Shown here piece by piece: positions 53,703 through 62,486 of a stretch of DNA of 64,000 bases. This DNA is from Chitinophaga sp. (GTDB lineage Bacteria > Bacteroidota > Bacteroidia > Chitinophagales > Chitinophagaceae). Location of the stretch: assembly GCF_017745275.1 (NCBI RefSeq), contig NZ_JAGHZS010000002.1, positions 235,859-299,858 on the forward strand, written 5' to 3'. Made by a program: the position numbers and the translations under genes. The notes below the pieces were generated by a model. It made no database searches, was not told where the DNA came from, and saw nothing but the letters and a program-made list of their open reading frames with translations. Numbering within the stretch: the stretch's first letter is position 1; every line of letters starts with the position of its first letter.

Positions 53703-55520
53703 ATGTTATTTCCTCAAAAATTAAGAAAAGTATTCACTGGACTCAATTTGGGCCGGACATTAAAATTAGTTTGGTCACTGAGCCCTGGCTTAATGATCAC
53801 TACGTGCGTACTGATTTTTCTTGAAAATGCTTTTTTCCTGTTGTCTGCCTGGTCTTTTAAGGAGTTGATTAATGTAGTACCTGGCATGGTATCCCGGCAG
53901 GTGCATAGTATACAGTCCCTGTTACCTGGCTTGCTGCGCTGTATGGCAGGAGCACTGTGTTATACTGTTGTCAGATCGCTTTCAGCATATTTTATTGAAC
54001 TCCAGGGAGCTACTGTCAATGAATACCTGGATGATAAAATCCATGAAAAAGCCAATCAGCTGAATCTCTCTTTTTATGAAAGTCCGGAATACTTTGATAC
54101 ACTGAAACGGGCAAAGGATGCAGGATCTGATAAGTCTGTAAACATTGTTATCACTTTTATAGAAGCGATAAAGCACATTATTATGCTGGGCACGTTGAGC
54201 CTCCTGGTGATGGCAATCGCATGGGAATTGATTCCTTTATTGATAGCCTGTATACTACCTGCTTTTTTGGTGAGAATGACTTTAGCCAGGCGGCTGCATA
54301 AAAGAAAAATTATGCAGACACCTGTTGAACGACAGGCAGCTTATCTTAGTTCATTACTGGTAGACGATAAATCTGCCAAAGAAATACGCACGTTTAACCT
54401 GGGGATGTACCTGAAGGAAAAGTATCTCCGTATCCGGTTGATGCTCTTGGCAGAAAGAGCGGGAATTACCAGGACGGGAACATTTTATAGCATTATCACA
54501 GACATACTGGCCACCTTTGTTTTTTTTATTTGTGTGCTATTCATCTGCTATAAGGTGATTAACAGTGCTATAAAGCCCGGTGAGATTACCCCGTTCCTGC
54601 TTATTTTTCCCCAGGTATTTATGGTGTTGCAGCAGTTGTCAACATCCCTGGTGAAGCTTTACCACGATCATATCTTTTTGGGATGTTTGTTTAAACTGTT
54701 TGATTTAAAGTCAACACTGCCGGAAGCCAGTCACCCGGTACCCATTCCATCCACAGATAAGCAGGCAATAACCGTCAGTGGACTGCATTTTACCTATCCG
54801 CATAGCAGCGTTGCCGCCCTTACAGATATTAACCTTACGTTTCCATCAGGCAAGATAATAGCGATTGTAGGGTTCAACGGAGCCGGTAAAACGACGTTGA
54901 TTAAAATGCTTTGTCGTCTATATGATCCTGGTGAAGGCACCATTGCGCTGGGAGGAACAGATATCCGGGAGTATAGCATTACTGAATACCGGAGGCAGGT
55001 AGCGACTGTGTTCCAGGATTTCGGCAGGTATAATTTCAGCGTTGCAGAAAATATTTGTATGGGAGATGTAAATGTTGCGCCACAGTCAGCAGCTATGCAT
55101 AATGCGGCAGTGGCAGCAGGCGCGGATCGGTTTATTGCGGCATTTCCGCGACAATATGAAACTGTTTTGGGACGCCTGTTTGAAGATGGACAGGAAATCA
55201 GTATGGGGCAATGGCAGAAGATTGCTATTGCGCGTGTATTATATGGTCCAGCCAAATTTATCATCCTGGATGAAGCCACCAGTGCACTGGATGCAAAATC
55301 GGAGAAAATATTCTTTGAGTCTTTGAAAGATAATATCGGAACAAGAGGGGCTTTGATCATCAGCCACCGGTTGTCGGCAGTTCAACACGCGGATTATATC
55401 TATGTATTGGCAGATGGGCGTATAACGCAGGAAGGTACACATGATGCACTGATTGCAACCGGAGGTGATTATGCAAATCTTTTCTCTAAAAATGCTAAAC
55501 ATTCCTCAGTAACCATTTAG
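53703..55520 (+). CDS. ABC transporter, fused membrane and ATPase domains
   Basis: From the ATG at 53703 the protein has 605 residues: an ABC transporter transmembrane domain (about 1-345, with at least five hydrophobic segments, starting SPGLMITTCVLIFLENAFFL) and a C-terminal ATPase (about 365-590). The Walker A loop is GFNGAGKTT (about 390-398), Walker B LDEATSALD (Asp523), with ISHRL for the H-loop. The signature is SMGQWQK (500-506) in place of SGGQ, reminiscent of LanT/NisT-type exporters. No peptidase domain (C39) is present, so it does not process a leader peptide. As a half-transporter it should form a homodimer that exports a lipid, glycolipid or peptide-like product of the surrounding genes. 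Confidence 0.88.
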   Translation: MLFPQKLRKVFTGLNLGRTLKLVWSLSPGLMITTCVLIFLENAFFLLSAWSFKELINVVPGMVSRQVHSIQSLLPGLLRCMAGALCYTVVRSLSAYFIELQGATVNEYLDDKIHEKANQLNLSFYESPEYFDTLKRAKDAGSDKSVNIVITFIEAIKHIIMLGTLSLLVMAIAWELIPLLIACILPAFLVRMTLARRLHKRKIMQTPVERQAAYLSSLLVDDKSAKEIRTFNLGMYLKEKYLRIRLMLLAERAGITRTGTFYSIITDILATFVFFICVLFICYKVINSAIKPGEITPFLLIFPQVFMVLQQLSTSLVKLYHDHIFLGCLFKLFDLKSTLPEASHPVPIPSTDKQAITVSGLHFTYPHSSVAALTDINLTFPSGKIIAIVGFNGAGKTTLIKMLCRLYDPGEGTIALGGTDIREYSITEYRRQVATVFQDFGRYNFSVAENICMGDVNVAPQSAAMHNAAVAAGADRFIAAFPRQYETVLGRLFEDGQEISMGQWQKIAIARVLYGPAKFIILDEATSALDAKSEKIFFESLKDNIGTRGALIISHRLSAVQHADYIYVLADGRITQEGTHDALIATGGDYANLFSKNAKHSSVTI

Positions 55521-55522
55521 AT

Positions 55523-56725
55523 ATGAAGATGACAACGCATAAAGCAGTTGATGTAACTAAACAGGGAATTGCTATTGTAGCCAGTTGTATTGATGACTGG
55601 GGAGGATGCGATGAATTATGGAGTAAAAGTATTCCTTATCTCCAGGCTGCAGGATATACTATTACGGTGCTTAAAAAAGGCATCAATAAGATGCATCCCC
55701 GGATGCTCAAACTGGCTGCTATTGCCGTAGCGCTTATTGAATTAAATCCCAGACCGGATAGCCAATTATTGCTGGAGCGGGTAATAAGGAAATCCCGGAG
55801 AGTAATTGGAGGTTGGCTGATGCTATCTGAGCATAAAACCGACCCTTTACGCGAATGGCTGCTTAAGTGTAAACCGGTATTGGTGATAATTAATCAAAGT
55901 ATCAATTTCGATGCTTTGTCTTATGCTGTTGCTTGTAGTGAATTGGCTTTACCTTATGTTATTGTTTCTCACAAAGCGGTTGATTTTTTCTGGCCTGCTG
56001 ATCAGGACAGACAATATATGGCCGCCGCATTTCGAAAGGCCCTCCATTGCTTTTTTGTATCAAAACACAACCTGAACTTAACAGAAGAACAGTTTGGGTT
56101 CCGGTTTAATAACGCTTCTGTTGTTTTTAACCCTGTAAAAGTAAAGACGGTAGTTCCATATCCCGGGGAAACAAATATAGTGAGACTGGCATGTGTGGGC
56201 AGATTATTCCTGCTGGATAAAGGGCAGGACATCCTGCTGAGAATACTGTCACAAAGTAAGTGGAGGAATAGAAATATTACGATATCATTCATCGGGCAGG
56301 GAGTCGACGAAAACGGGCTGAAAAGGATGGCGGCGTTGCTGAATGTCGATAAAGTTGAATTTAAAGGGCAGCTGGATGATTTTGAGGCTATTTGCAGAGA
56401 ACATCATGCATTCATCTTACCCTCCCGAAGTGAGGGATTACCATTGGTAGTAATAGAAGCGATGACTGCAGGCAGGATAGTAATTGCCAGTAGAGCTGGT
56501 GGCAATGCTGAGGTAATAGAAGACGGTGTGACAGGATACCTTGGGCATGCTAATGAAAACGACTTTGAGGAGGCTATGGAGCGCGCCTGGAGTCAACGTT
56601 ATAGATGGGAAGAGATGGGTAAAGTTGCCGCAAATTATATAGGTACGCATATTCCTGTTTGTCCTGAATGTGATTTCGCCAAAAAAATAACTGATATCTG
56701 CGGGCAGCAGAAATTATTCAATTAA
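55523..56725 (+). CDS. Glycosyltransferase family 4 (GT-B)
   Basis: The 400-residue protein begins two bases after the ABC gene stop, a strong sign of co-translation. The GT-B fold shows a C-terminal nucleotide-sugar domain with the EX7E motif (Glu304 ... Glu312 in SRSEGLPLVVIEAM), a loop ACVGRLFLLDKGQDILL and AGGNAEVIEDGVTG. The N-terminus contains CIDDWGGCDELWSKS, seen as a GGxxELW motif in acceptor-side loops of other GT4 enzymes. It transfers a sugar from a nucleotide sugar to an unknown acceptor at the inner membrane or in the cytosol. Confidence 0.9.
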   Translation: MKMTTHKAVDVTKQGIAIVASCIDDWGGCDELWSKSIPYLQAAGYTITVLKKGINKMHPRMLKLAAIAVALIELNPRPDSQLLLERVIRKSRRVIGGWLMLSEHKTDPLREWLLKCKPVLVIINQSINFDALSYAVACSELALPYVIVSHKAVDFFWPADQDRQYMAAAFRKALHCFFVSKHNLNLTEEQFGFRFNNASVVFNPVKVKTVVPYPGETNIVRLACVGRLFLLDKGQDILLRILSQSKWRNRNITISFIGQGVDENGLKRMAALLNVDKVEFKGQLDDFEAICREHHAFILPSRSEGLPLVVIEAMTAGRIVIASRAGGNAEVIEDGVTGYLGHANENDFEEAMERAWSQRYRWEEMGKVAANYIGTHIPVCPECDFAKKITDICGQQKLFN

Positions 56726-56740
56726 AGTAACTCAAATAAT

Positions 56741-57778
56741 ATGGAATTTTTAGCAAGCGCTCCGTTAGTTTCAGTCATTATCCCGACTTATAACCGCGCG
56801 CACTCATTAGGAAAAGCAATAGAGAGCGTGCTTAATCAAACGTATAGTAATATTCAGTTGATTGTGGTGGATGATGGCTCAGATGATGGAACATCCGAAT
56901 TTGTAAAGCAATATGAAGAAGTGCAATTTGTACTTCAGGTGCATGGTGGACAGGGAAGGGCTCGCAATACCGGATTAAAATATGCTAAAGGTGTTTATAT
57001 TGCTTCCTTGGATTCGGATGATGTATGGGCACCCACCTTCCTGGAGAAAACAGTAACAAAGCTGGAGCAGGATCAGTTGGATTTTGTGTTTGTCAATTGG
57101 TTGCAGGCAATAGATGAGGAGTTTGGAGCAGATTTTTTTGCAGAGAGCAAGATATTGGATCATATTACCGGCTCCTCAAATAATGGATGGATAGATTTAT
57201 CGTATGATACGGTAAGGAAATTATATACGAATGTTTGTCCCTCTCCTTCTTCATCGTTTATTATGCGACGTACTTCTATGCAAAGTGGATGGAATGAGCA
57301 GTTGCATATTGCTGATGACTGGTGTTTACTTTTAGACATAATTTTGTCTGGTCACTGCAAAGTGTCCTTTACATTTGAGCGCCTATGGATAAAAAAGAGA
57401 GATGGGAGAAATATCTACGACGGCAGAGATGCGCTTCAGATTATCCAATTACTTTGGAAAAAAGATTACAAAGTAATAATGATGTTGTTTAGGGACCTGT
57501 TGACAGCTGAGGAATTAAAAAACTTCCACCGTGTTCAAGTTTCTCAGCTTTATAGCTATTCACTGATTTCCTTTAAGAGATTCCTGTTTACGAAAGAAAG
57601 TATACATACGTTTTGGACGGCGGTGAACGGTTCTCCTTATATGTTAATTCATATCCTGTCTGCGGTGACAAAGAACAAAGTCAATAATATCATTCGCCGC
57701 CTGAAAGGATCGTCGATAATGCAACATCGTATTCCGCTGCCGGTATATCATGAGATAAAGAAGTCAGAAGTAGCGTAG
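56741..57778 (+). CDS. Glycosyltransferase family 2 (GT-A)
   Basis: The 345-residue protein has a GT-A fold: LVSVIIPTYNRAHSLGKAIESVLNQTYSNIQLIVVDDGSDDGT in the first 50 residues, then the metal-binding DSDD (91-94) and SFIMRRTS with IADDWCLLLD in the acceptor part. The C-terminal 100 residues are helical and more variable, with no clear membrane segment. It lies 15 bases after the GT4 gene. The two GTs probably act one after the other on one acceptor, with specificity unknown. Confidence 0.9.
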   Translation: MEFLASAPLVSVIIPTYNRAHSLGKAIESVLNQTYSNIQLIVVDDGSDDGTSEFVKQYEEVQFVLQVHGGQGRARNTGLKYAKGVYIASLDSDDVWAPTFLEKTVTKLEQDQLDFVFVNWLQAIDEEFGADFFAESKILDHITGSSNNGWIDLSYDTVRKLYTNVCPSPSSSFIMRRTSMQSGWNEQLHIADDWCLLLDIILSGHCKVSFTFERLWIKKRDGRNIYDGRDALQIIQLLWKKDYKVIMMLFRDLLTAEELKNFHRVQVSQLYSYSLISFKRFLFTKESIHTFWTAVNGSPYMLIHILSAVTKNKVNNIIRRLKGSSIMQHRIPLPVYHEIKKSEVA

Positions 57779-57801
57779 TTTTCGTCATAATATAATTATG
57801 C

Positions 57802-58821
57802 ATGGATTTTAGGAAAGTGATTCGGTCCCATGATTGGTGGACAAGTAAAATTGCGCCTTTTTCGGCAGTAGGGTATGCAACTATTTTCATTAGTGAGGCT
57901 ACCTTACTGACAGCTGTTCTATGGATATTGTACATACTGTTATCATTGATGGCAGGTGCTACATATGTAAGTTTGCTGAATGATTTAACTGATATGGATT
58001 GCGATGTTAAAGCAGGGAAAAAGGAACTATTGCCAACACGGGTTGTGGCCCGGCGATGGGCGATGCTGATTGTATCTGTAATGCTGGGATTGGTGTGTAT
58101 GTTTTTTTTGTATCGGGATCTCCTGTCTTTTTTATTGTACCTGGCGCCCTGGATCATTTTCTATCTGTATTCAGTGCCACCGGTTAGACTTAAAGAACGA
58201 GGTGTTTGGGGGGTACTGGCAGATGCTGCCGGCGCGCATTTTTTCCCTGGCTGTGTAATGGTAAGTTCTGTCAGCCATTTCCTGCATCATCAAATAAATA
58301 TTTCCTGGTTTCTTGCTGTTGGAGCATGGGGATTGGCATTGGGCGTCAGGGGAATACTATGGCATCAACTGCGGGACCGGGAAACAGACCTGCATTCCGG
58401 GTTAAATACTTTCATCGTCACACTCTCTCCCGGTAAGCTTAAGAAGGTAATAATGATCGTGCTATTATTGGAAGTACTTTCATTGATGGTGATGCTTTTT
58501 ATTATTAAGTCTTTGATCATACTCTTATTTCTTTTTCTATACCTGCTGTTTGTATTGGTCCGCTACAAGGTTAGAGGGACCCGTTTAACCATTGTTGCCT
58601 CTGCAGAAGATGATAATTATCGTATGGTGATGACGGAGTATTATGAGATTTTTTTTCCGGTATCATTGTTACTGAATTTTTCGCTACACCAGCCAGGCGC
58701 CTGGGTGGTGCTGATATTACATCTATTGCTTTTTTATCGTTACTATCTTGATACTTTTCGGTGGGTATTCCGGCAAGTGCGTGTATCAGCAATTTCCGTT
58801 ATGAGCGGTGCGTTTAAATAG
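57802..58821 (+). CDS. UbiA superfamily membrane prenyltransferase-like protein
   Basis: The 339-residue protein is polytopic, with about eight membrane helices. It has both acidic motifs of the UbiA superfamily: NDLTDMDCD (60-68) and DRETD (192-196, after LWHQLR), which bind Mg2+ and a prenyl diphosphate in known members. UbiA proteins transfer prenyl chains to aromatic or sugar acceptors, and some act as membrane terpene cyclases. It starts 23 bases after the GT2 gene. Together with the cyclase-like protein at 52538 it supports an isoprenoid theme. No isoprenyl diphosphate synthase or aromatic acid gene is near, so the acceptor is unknown. Confidence 0.85.
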   Translation: MDFRKVIRSHDWWTSKIAPFSAVGYATIFISEATLLTAVLWILYILLSLMAGATYVSLLNDLTDMDCDVKAGKKELLPTRVVARRWAMLIVSVMLGLVCMFFLYRDLLSFLLYLAPWIIFYLYSVPPVRLKERGVWGVLADAAGAHFFPGCVMVSSVSHFLHHQINISWFLAVGAWGLALGVRGILWHQLRDRETDLHSGLNTFIVTLSPGKLKKVIMIVLLLEVLSLMVMLFIIKSLIILLFLFLYLLFVLVRYKVRGTRLTIVASAEDDNYRMVMTEYYEIFFPVSLLLNFSLHQPGAWVVLILHLLLFYRYYLDTFRWVFRQVRVSAISVMSGAFK

Positions 58822-58842
58822 TAGGATATTCCTTTAATATTT

Positions 58843-58868
58843 TTTATTATTACGTATACAATAATAAA
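58843..58868. promoter_or_regulatory. AT-rich dyad before the sialidase-like gene
   Basis: TTTATTATT (58843-58851) and AATAATAAA (58860-58868) form perfect nine-base arms around an eight-base centre, ending two bases before the sialidase-like start codon. It may be an operator, and suggests the gene has its own regulation. Confidence 0.4.
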
Positions 58869-58870
58869 CA

Positions 58871-60058
58871 ATGAAAAGGATCGGGTTCATCGCATCGTTG
58901 CTTTTTACTATGTCATCGTCCGCGCAGGAACAAAGCGTAAAGAAAATCCCCGGAATGGTTATTCAGCATGTTTCCAAAGGCTCGAAATTATATATTGGCT
59001 CTCCCAGTATTTGTATACTACCAGATGGAAATTACCTGGCCACTCATGAATATTTTGGCCCGAACCGCACAGGTAAAAGCAGGGTGCAGGTATATCATTC
59101 GGCCAATCGCGGGAAGTCGTGGGAGCGTATCAGTGAAATCGAAGGGCAGGAATGGTCCCAGTTATTTGTACTGGATAAGCAGATATTTATTATAGGCCCG
59201 GAAACAGCTTACGGCGATGTGGTGATACGCAGATCTTCTGATGGAGGACATTCGTGGACACGACCGGATACGGAGCAACAAGGAAGGCTGCTAAAAGGGC
59301 GCTTCCATTCATCGGCCACACCGGTACTTATTTACAGGAATCGGGTATGGAAAGCGCTGGAAGATCAGGATGGCCCCGGAGGGCAATGGGGTCGTGGGTT
59401 TCGCTCCTTTATCATTTCGGCGGCGGTGGATGCGGACCTGTTGAATGCAGAAAGCTGGACCATTTCCAATACACTGGGATATGATTCCTCCTACCTCGAT
59501 GGCCATTTCGGTGGCTGGCTGGAAGGCAATGCAGTGCCCACTCCCGACGGACATGTGGCTACGATGCTGCGAACAGATTATCGTGTAAATGGCAACGAGA
59601 AAGCAGCTATCATTAACGTCAGTGATGATGGTAAAACCATATCTTTTAACCCTGCTACCGGATTCATTGACTTCCCCGGTGGCTGTAAGAAATTTTCGAT
59701 ACGGTATGATTCCCTGAGCCATCGCTATTGGACTATCAGTAATTATGTGCCGGCAGTATTTAAAGGTGGTAACCCCGAAAGAACCAGGAATACCGCTGCC
59801 CTGATGTCGTCAACAGACCTGAAAACATGGGAGGTGCGCGGCATTGTGCTGCACCATCCAGATGTAGAGAAGCATGGATTTCAATACGTCGATTTTCAGT
59901 TTGATGGCAAGGATATGATTGCCGTATCCAGAACTGCTTTTGATGATGAAGATGGTGGCGCAGATAATCAGCATAACGCCAATTACCTCACGTTTCACCG
60001 GGTTAAAAACTTCCGGAATTATAAAACTCCGGAAGTATGGCGGGCATTATTGCCGTGA
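58871..60058 (+). CDS. Secreted sialidase-superfamily (BNR/Asp-box) protein
   Basis: The 395-residue protein has a signal peptide (ending SSSAQEQ) and two clear Asp-box motifs, SANRGKSW and SSDGGHSW, with a third weaker SDDGKTI. This is a six-bladed propeller of the exo-alpha-sialidase type. Mid-protein residues (GRFHSSATPVLIYRNRVWKALED, FPGGCKKFSIRYDSLSHRYW) fit but I cannot confirm all catalytic residues (Arg triad, Tyr/Glu pair). It could cleave sialic acid or another acidic sugar outside the cell. It lies 49 bases after the UbiA gene on the same strand, with an AT-rich dyad between, so its link to the cluster is uncertain. Confidence 0.83.
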   Translation: MKRIGFIASLLFTMSSSAQEQSVKKIPGMVIQHVSKGSKLYIGSPSICILPDGNYLATHEYFGPNRTGKSRVQVYHSANRGKSWERISEIEGQEWSQLFVLDKQIFIIGPETAYGDVVIRRSSDGGHSWTRPDTEQQGRLLKGRFHSSATPVLIYRNRVWKALEDQDGPGGQWGRGFRSFIISAAVDADLLNAESWTISNTLGYDSSYLDGHFGGWLEGNAVPTPDGHVATMLRTDYRVNGNEKAAIINVSDDGKTISFNPATGFIDFPGGCKKFSIRYDSLSHRYWTISNYVPAVFKGGNPERTRNTAALMSSTDLKTWEVRGIVLHHPDVEKHGFQYVDFQFDGKDMIAVSRTAFDDEDGGADNQHNANYLTFHRVKNFRNYKTPEVWRALLP

Positions 60059-60092
60059 AAGGAGATATTTGAAGTGAACCATACCATACGAA

Positions 60093-60878
60093 ATGAAGAA
60101 GAAAGGAAATAATATACCCCGAAATACCTACCTTAGCTGGCTCATGAAATACACTACCGCCCAGCCTTGCCCGCAACTCGCTTCCCGTATTCACGCTTTC
60201 TGGGAATTGAAAGGTGATGAAACCGATCGCCAATGGGAGCGTATATTTCCTGATGGCTGTCCTGGTATCATCATCAATTTAGGCGCCTCCTGTAAAACGG
60301 ATGGCGGCGTTACTACTATGGAGCATGGCAGAACATATGTGGTGGGTGCGATGACGTCATTTAAAGATAGTTATGTCGACAACAATACGCACCTGTTAGG
60401 TGTGTGCTTCAAACCCGCTGTGTTTTCCTCTTTTTATAAATATTCGCCGCAAAACGAATTGACAGATCATACAGTGGAATTTGAGCGGCCATATTCCCTG
60501 GATATGGGGATGATACATAAAGACCCGGTAGCTTATCTTAATAAATATTTTTTAGATAGAAAGGGCAGCCTTCCTCCGTTACTACTGGCTGTATTGAACG
60601 ACATGCACCTGGCAAAAGGAACGTTAAGCATCTATGAAACAGCGAAGCGCAATTTTATCACGCTGAGGCAATTGGAGCGCATGTTTAAAACGCATATTGG
60701 ATTAACGCCAAAAGAATATGTTAAGATCATCCGATTTCAGTCCGCGCTGTCAATGATGAATGACGCAGGTTCCGGGAAAAGCCTGGCAGATATCGCTTTT
60801 GACTGTGGGTATTATGATCAGTCACATCTTACCAATGAAATAAAAAAACATACCGGCCTTACGCCTGCTCAATTTTAA
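60093..60878 (+). CDS. AraC family transcriptional regulator (second)
   Basis: The 261-residue protein (the ATG at 60144, with MKYTTAQPCPQLASRIHAFWEL, is a possible alternative start) has an N-terminal DUF6597-like beta domain (PDGCPGIIINLG, TTMEHGRTYVVGAMT) and a C-terminal double helix-turn-helix (FITLRQLERMFKTHIGLTPKEYVKIIRFQSAL, SLADIAFDCGYYDQSHLTNEIKKHTGLTPAQF). The effector is unknown. It lies 34 bases after the sialidase-like gene. The gene at 60943 follows on the same strand and is a plausible target. Confidence 0.9.
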   Translation: MKKKGNNIPRNTYLSWLMKYTTAQPCPQLASRIHAFWELKGDETDRQWERIFPDGCPGIIINLGASCKTDGGVTTMEHGRTYVVGAMTSFKDSYVDNNTHLLGVCFKPAVFSSFYKYSPQNELTDHTVEFERPYSLDMGMIHKDPVAYLNKYFLDRKGSLPPLLLAVLNDMHLAKGTLSIYETAKRNFITLRQLERMFKTHIGLTPKEYVKIIRFQSALSMMNDAGSGKSLADIAFDCGYYDQSHLTNEIKKHTGLTPAQF

Positions 60879-60942
60879 TTTTGTCGCTTTCTTCCAAAAG
60901 ATCAACCAGATCAGTATTTATTTTTGCTAAAAATTAATTGGC

Positions 60943-61488
60943 ATGAAGAAAATAATTTTGAACTTAGCAGTCACCCTGGATGGATTTATTGAAGGCCCCA
61001 ATGGAGAAGTGGATTGGTGTATTATGGATGATGACATGGACTTTGGCCGCTTTATCGACAGCATCGATACCATACTTTATGGCCGGGTAAGCTATGATGC
61101 GTGGGGAAATTTCCAACCTGGTATGGATATCAGCCCGGCGGAAAAGGAGATGTGGGAGGGAATACATGCAAAAAAGAAGTTCGTGTTCTCGCGCCAACAT
61201 CGCGAACATGCTAATGCTACCTTCATTCATGATAATATCGCCCAACAGGTAGCCCATATCAAGCAACAGGCGGGCAAAGATATCTGGCTGTATGGAGGCG
61301 CAAGTTTGATCAAAACATTTATAAAAGAGGGCTTGATAGATGTATATAAAGTATCCGTACACCCGGTAGTGTTAGGGGCTGGTAAACCATTGTTTGAAGA
61401 TATAAAGACACGAATCGGGTTACAGTTGCTGGAAACCAAAGTTTTCAAATCAGGGGTGGTGGAATTGACTTATGCACCTGTGAGGTAG
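60943..61488 (+). CDS. Dihydrofolate reductase family protein (RibD C-terminal-like)
   Basis: The 181-residue protein begins KKIILNLAVTLDGFIEGPNGEVDWCI and contains YGRVSYDAWGNF, DIWLYGGASLIKTFIKEGLIDVYKVSVHPVVLGAGKPLF, the pattern of YwjB/YyaP-type RibD-C proteins. These use NADPH to reduce pteridine- or riboflavin-related substrates, though most members lack a proven reaction. It is cytosolic. It follows an AraC gene by 64 bases. Confidence 0.9.
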   Translation: MKKIILNLAVTLDGFIEGPNGEVDWCIMDDDMDFGRFIDSIDTILYGRVSYDAWGNFQPGMDISPAEKEMWEGIHAKKKFVFSRQHREHANATFIHDNIAQQVAHIKQQAGKDIWLYGGASLIKTFIKEGLIDVYKVSVHPVVLGAGKPLFEDIKTRIGLQLLETKVFKSGVVELTYAPVR

Positions 61489-61558
61489 TACTGATGACTA
61501 CGGTTGTTCCGGAAATGCTTATTTTTATCATAGCTTTTTGGAATTTAAACTGTATTTT

Positions 61559-62284
61559 ATGTTCAGGCATAGAGGAAGAAGCCGCAGGATGATACATAAC
61601 CTCAAGCTGGCTTCATTGCTATCTTTTGTGGCAGGCATTGTGAATGTTACCGGCTTTTTTGCGGTCCAGGTACTCACTACCAATGTTACAGGGCACTTTG
61701 CCTATTTTGCAGAGGGTATGGCAAGAAAGAACTTTACCAGTGCCTGGTACTTCCTGGCTTATGTACTGGCTTTCCTGGCAGGTGCATTTATTTCCAACTT
61801 TACAGTAGAAGTAACAGAAAGAGTTGCAAAACGATATGTAAATGCCGCTCCTGTGTTTGCAGAAATAGCGTTGTTGTTGATCGTAATTCTTGTGGGTGCC
61901 CGGGGGGTACAGCAGGATCAGCATCTTATTGCGCTGTTGTTATTATTTGCGATGGGGTTACAAAATGCTATGGTGACGCGGATTTCCAATGCGGTGGTGC
62001 GTACCACGCATCTAACCGGCCTGTTCACTGATTTGGGTATCGAGCTGTCGCAACTTTTCTTTTACCGTAAGGAAGAACAGCAGCGTAAGCTGACGGCATC
62101 GGTAAAGCTGCGGTTTGCTGTGATTGGTTTCTTCTTTTTAGGATGTATTATTGGCGGAATGGGGTATATGAAATATCATATTGAGATCCTTTACCTGGCT
62201 ATTTTTGTTCTTTTTATCGGTATCATTTACAGCAATGTCCGTTACCGTTACCTGTTGTTAAGAAAAAGTATCGGAGACCATTAA
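61559..62284 (+). CDS. DUF1275/YoaK family membrane protein
   Basis: The 241-residue protein (ATG at 61559; a TTG at 61538 precedes it) begins MFRHRGRSRRMIHNLKLASLLSFVAGIVNVTGF, the usual start of the family, and has about six hydrophobic segments. Key family segments are VLTTNVTGHFAYFAEG and MGLQNAMVTRISNAVVRTTHLTGLFTDLGIEL. Function in this family is not established. It is monocistronic as far as I can see. Confidence 0.9.
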   Translation: MFRHRGRSRRMIHNLKLASLLSFVAGIVNVTGFFAVQVLTTNVTGHFAYFAEGMARKNFTSAWYFLAYVLAFLAGAFISNFTVEVTERVAKRYVNAAPVFAEIALLLIVILVGARGVQQDQHLIALLLLFAMGLQNAMVTRISNAVVRTTHLTGLFTDLGIELSQLFFYRKEEQQRKLTASVKLRFAVIGFFFLGCIIGGMGYMKYHIEILYLAIFVLFIGIIYSNVRYRYLLLRKSIGDH

Positions 62285-62486
62285 TCTACCTGTTTCCAGG
62301 GATATTGCCTTACCTGTAAACCAGTAAAAATAAATCAACACGAAAATATTCAGGGAGAATTTCCATATCATTGCGTTGAAATTGAACCAGTGGTTCGTAT
62401 TTATTATCCATAAATATCAACGTTAGCCTGGCTGCTATTGCTTGTTAGCCGTATAGCGCCAAAAAAAGTTTAACCATTTTTGATGT

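Noticed and set aside
54794..55360. Minus-strand open frame of 188 codons opposite the ABC ATPase domain
   Set aside because: Antisense to conserved Walker A, signature and Walker B sequence, so its openness follows from the plus-strand constraint.
57690..58157. Minus-strand open frame of 155 codons at the GT2/UbiA junction
   Set aside because: Opposite to UbiA with clear motifs; the translation is low in typical protein patterns.
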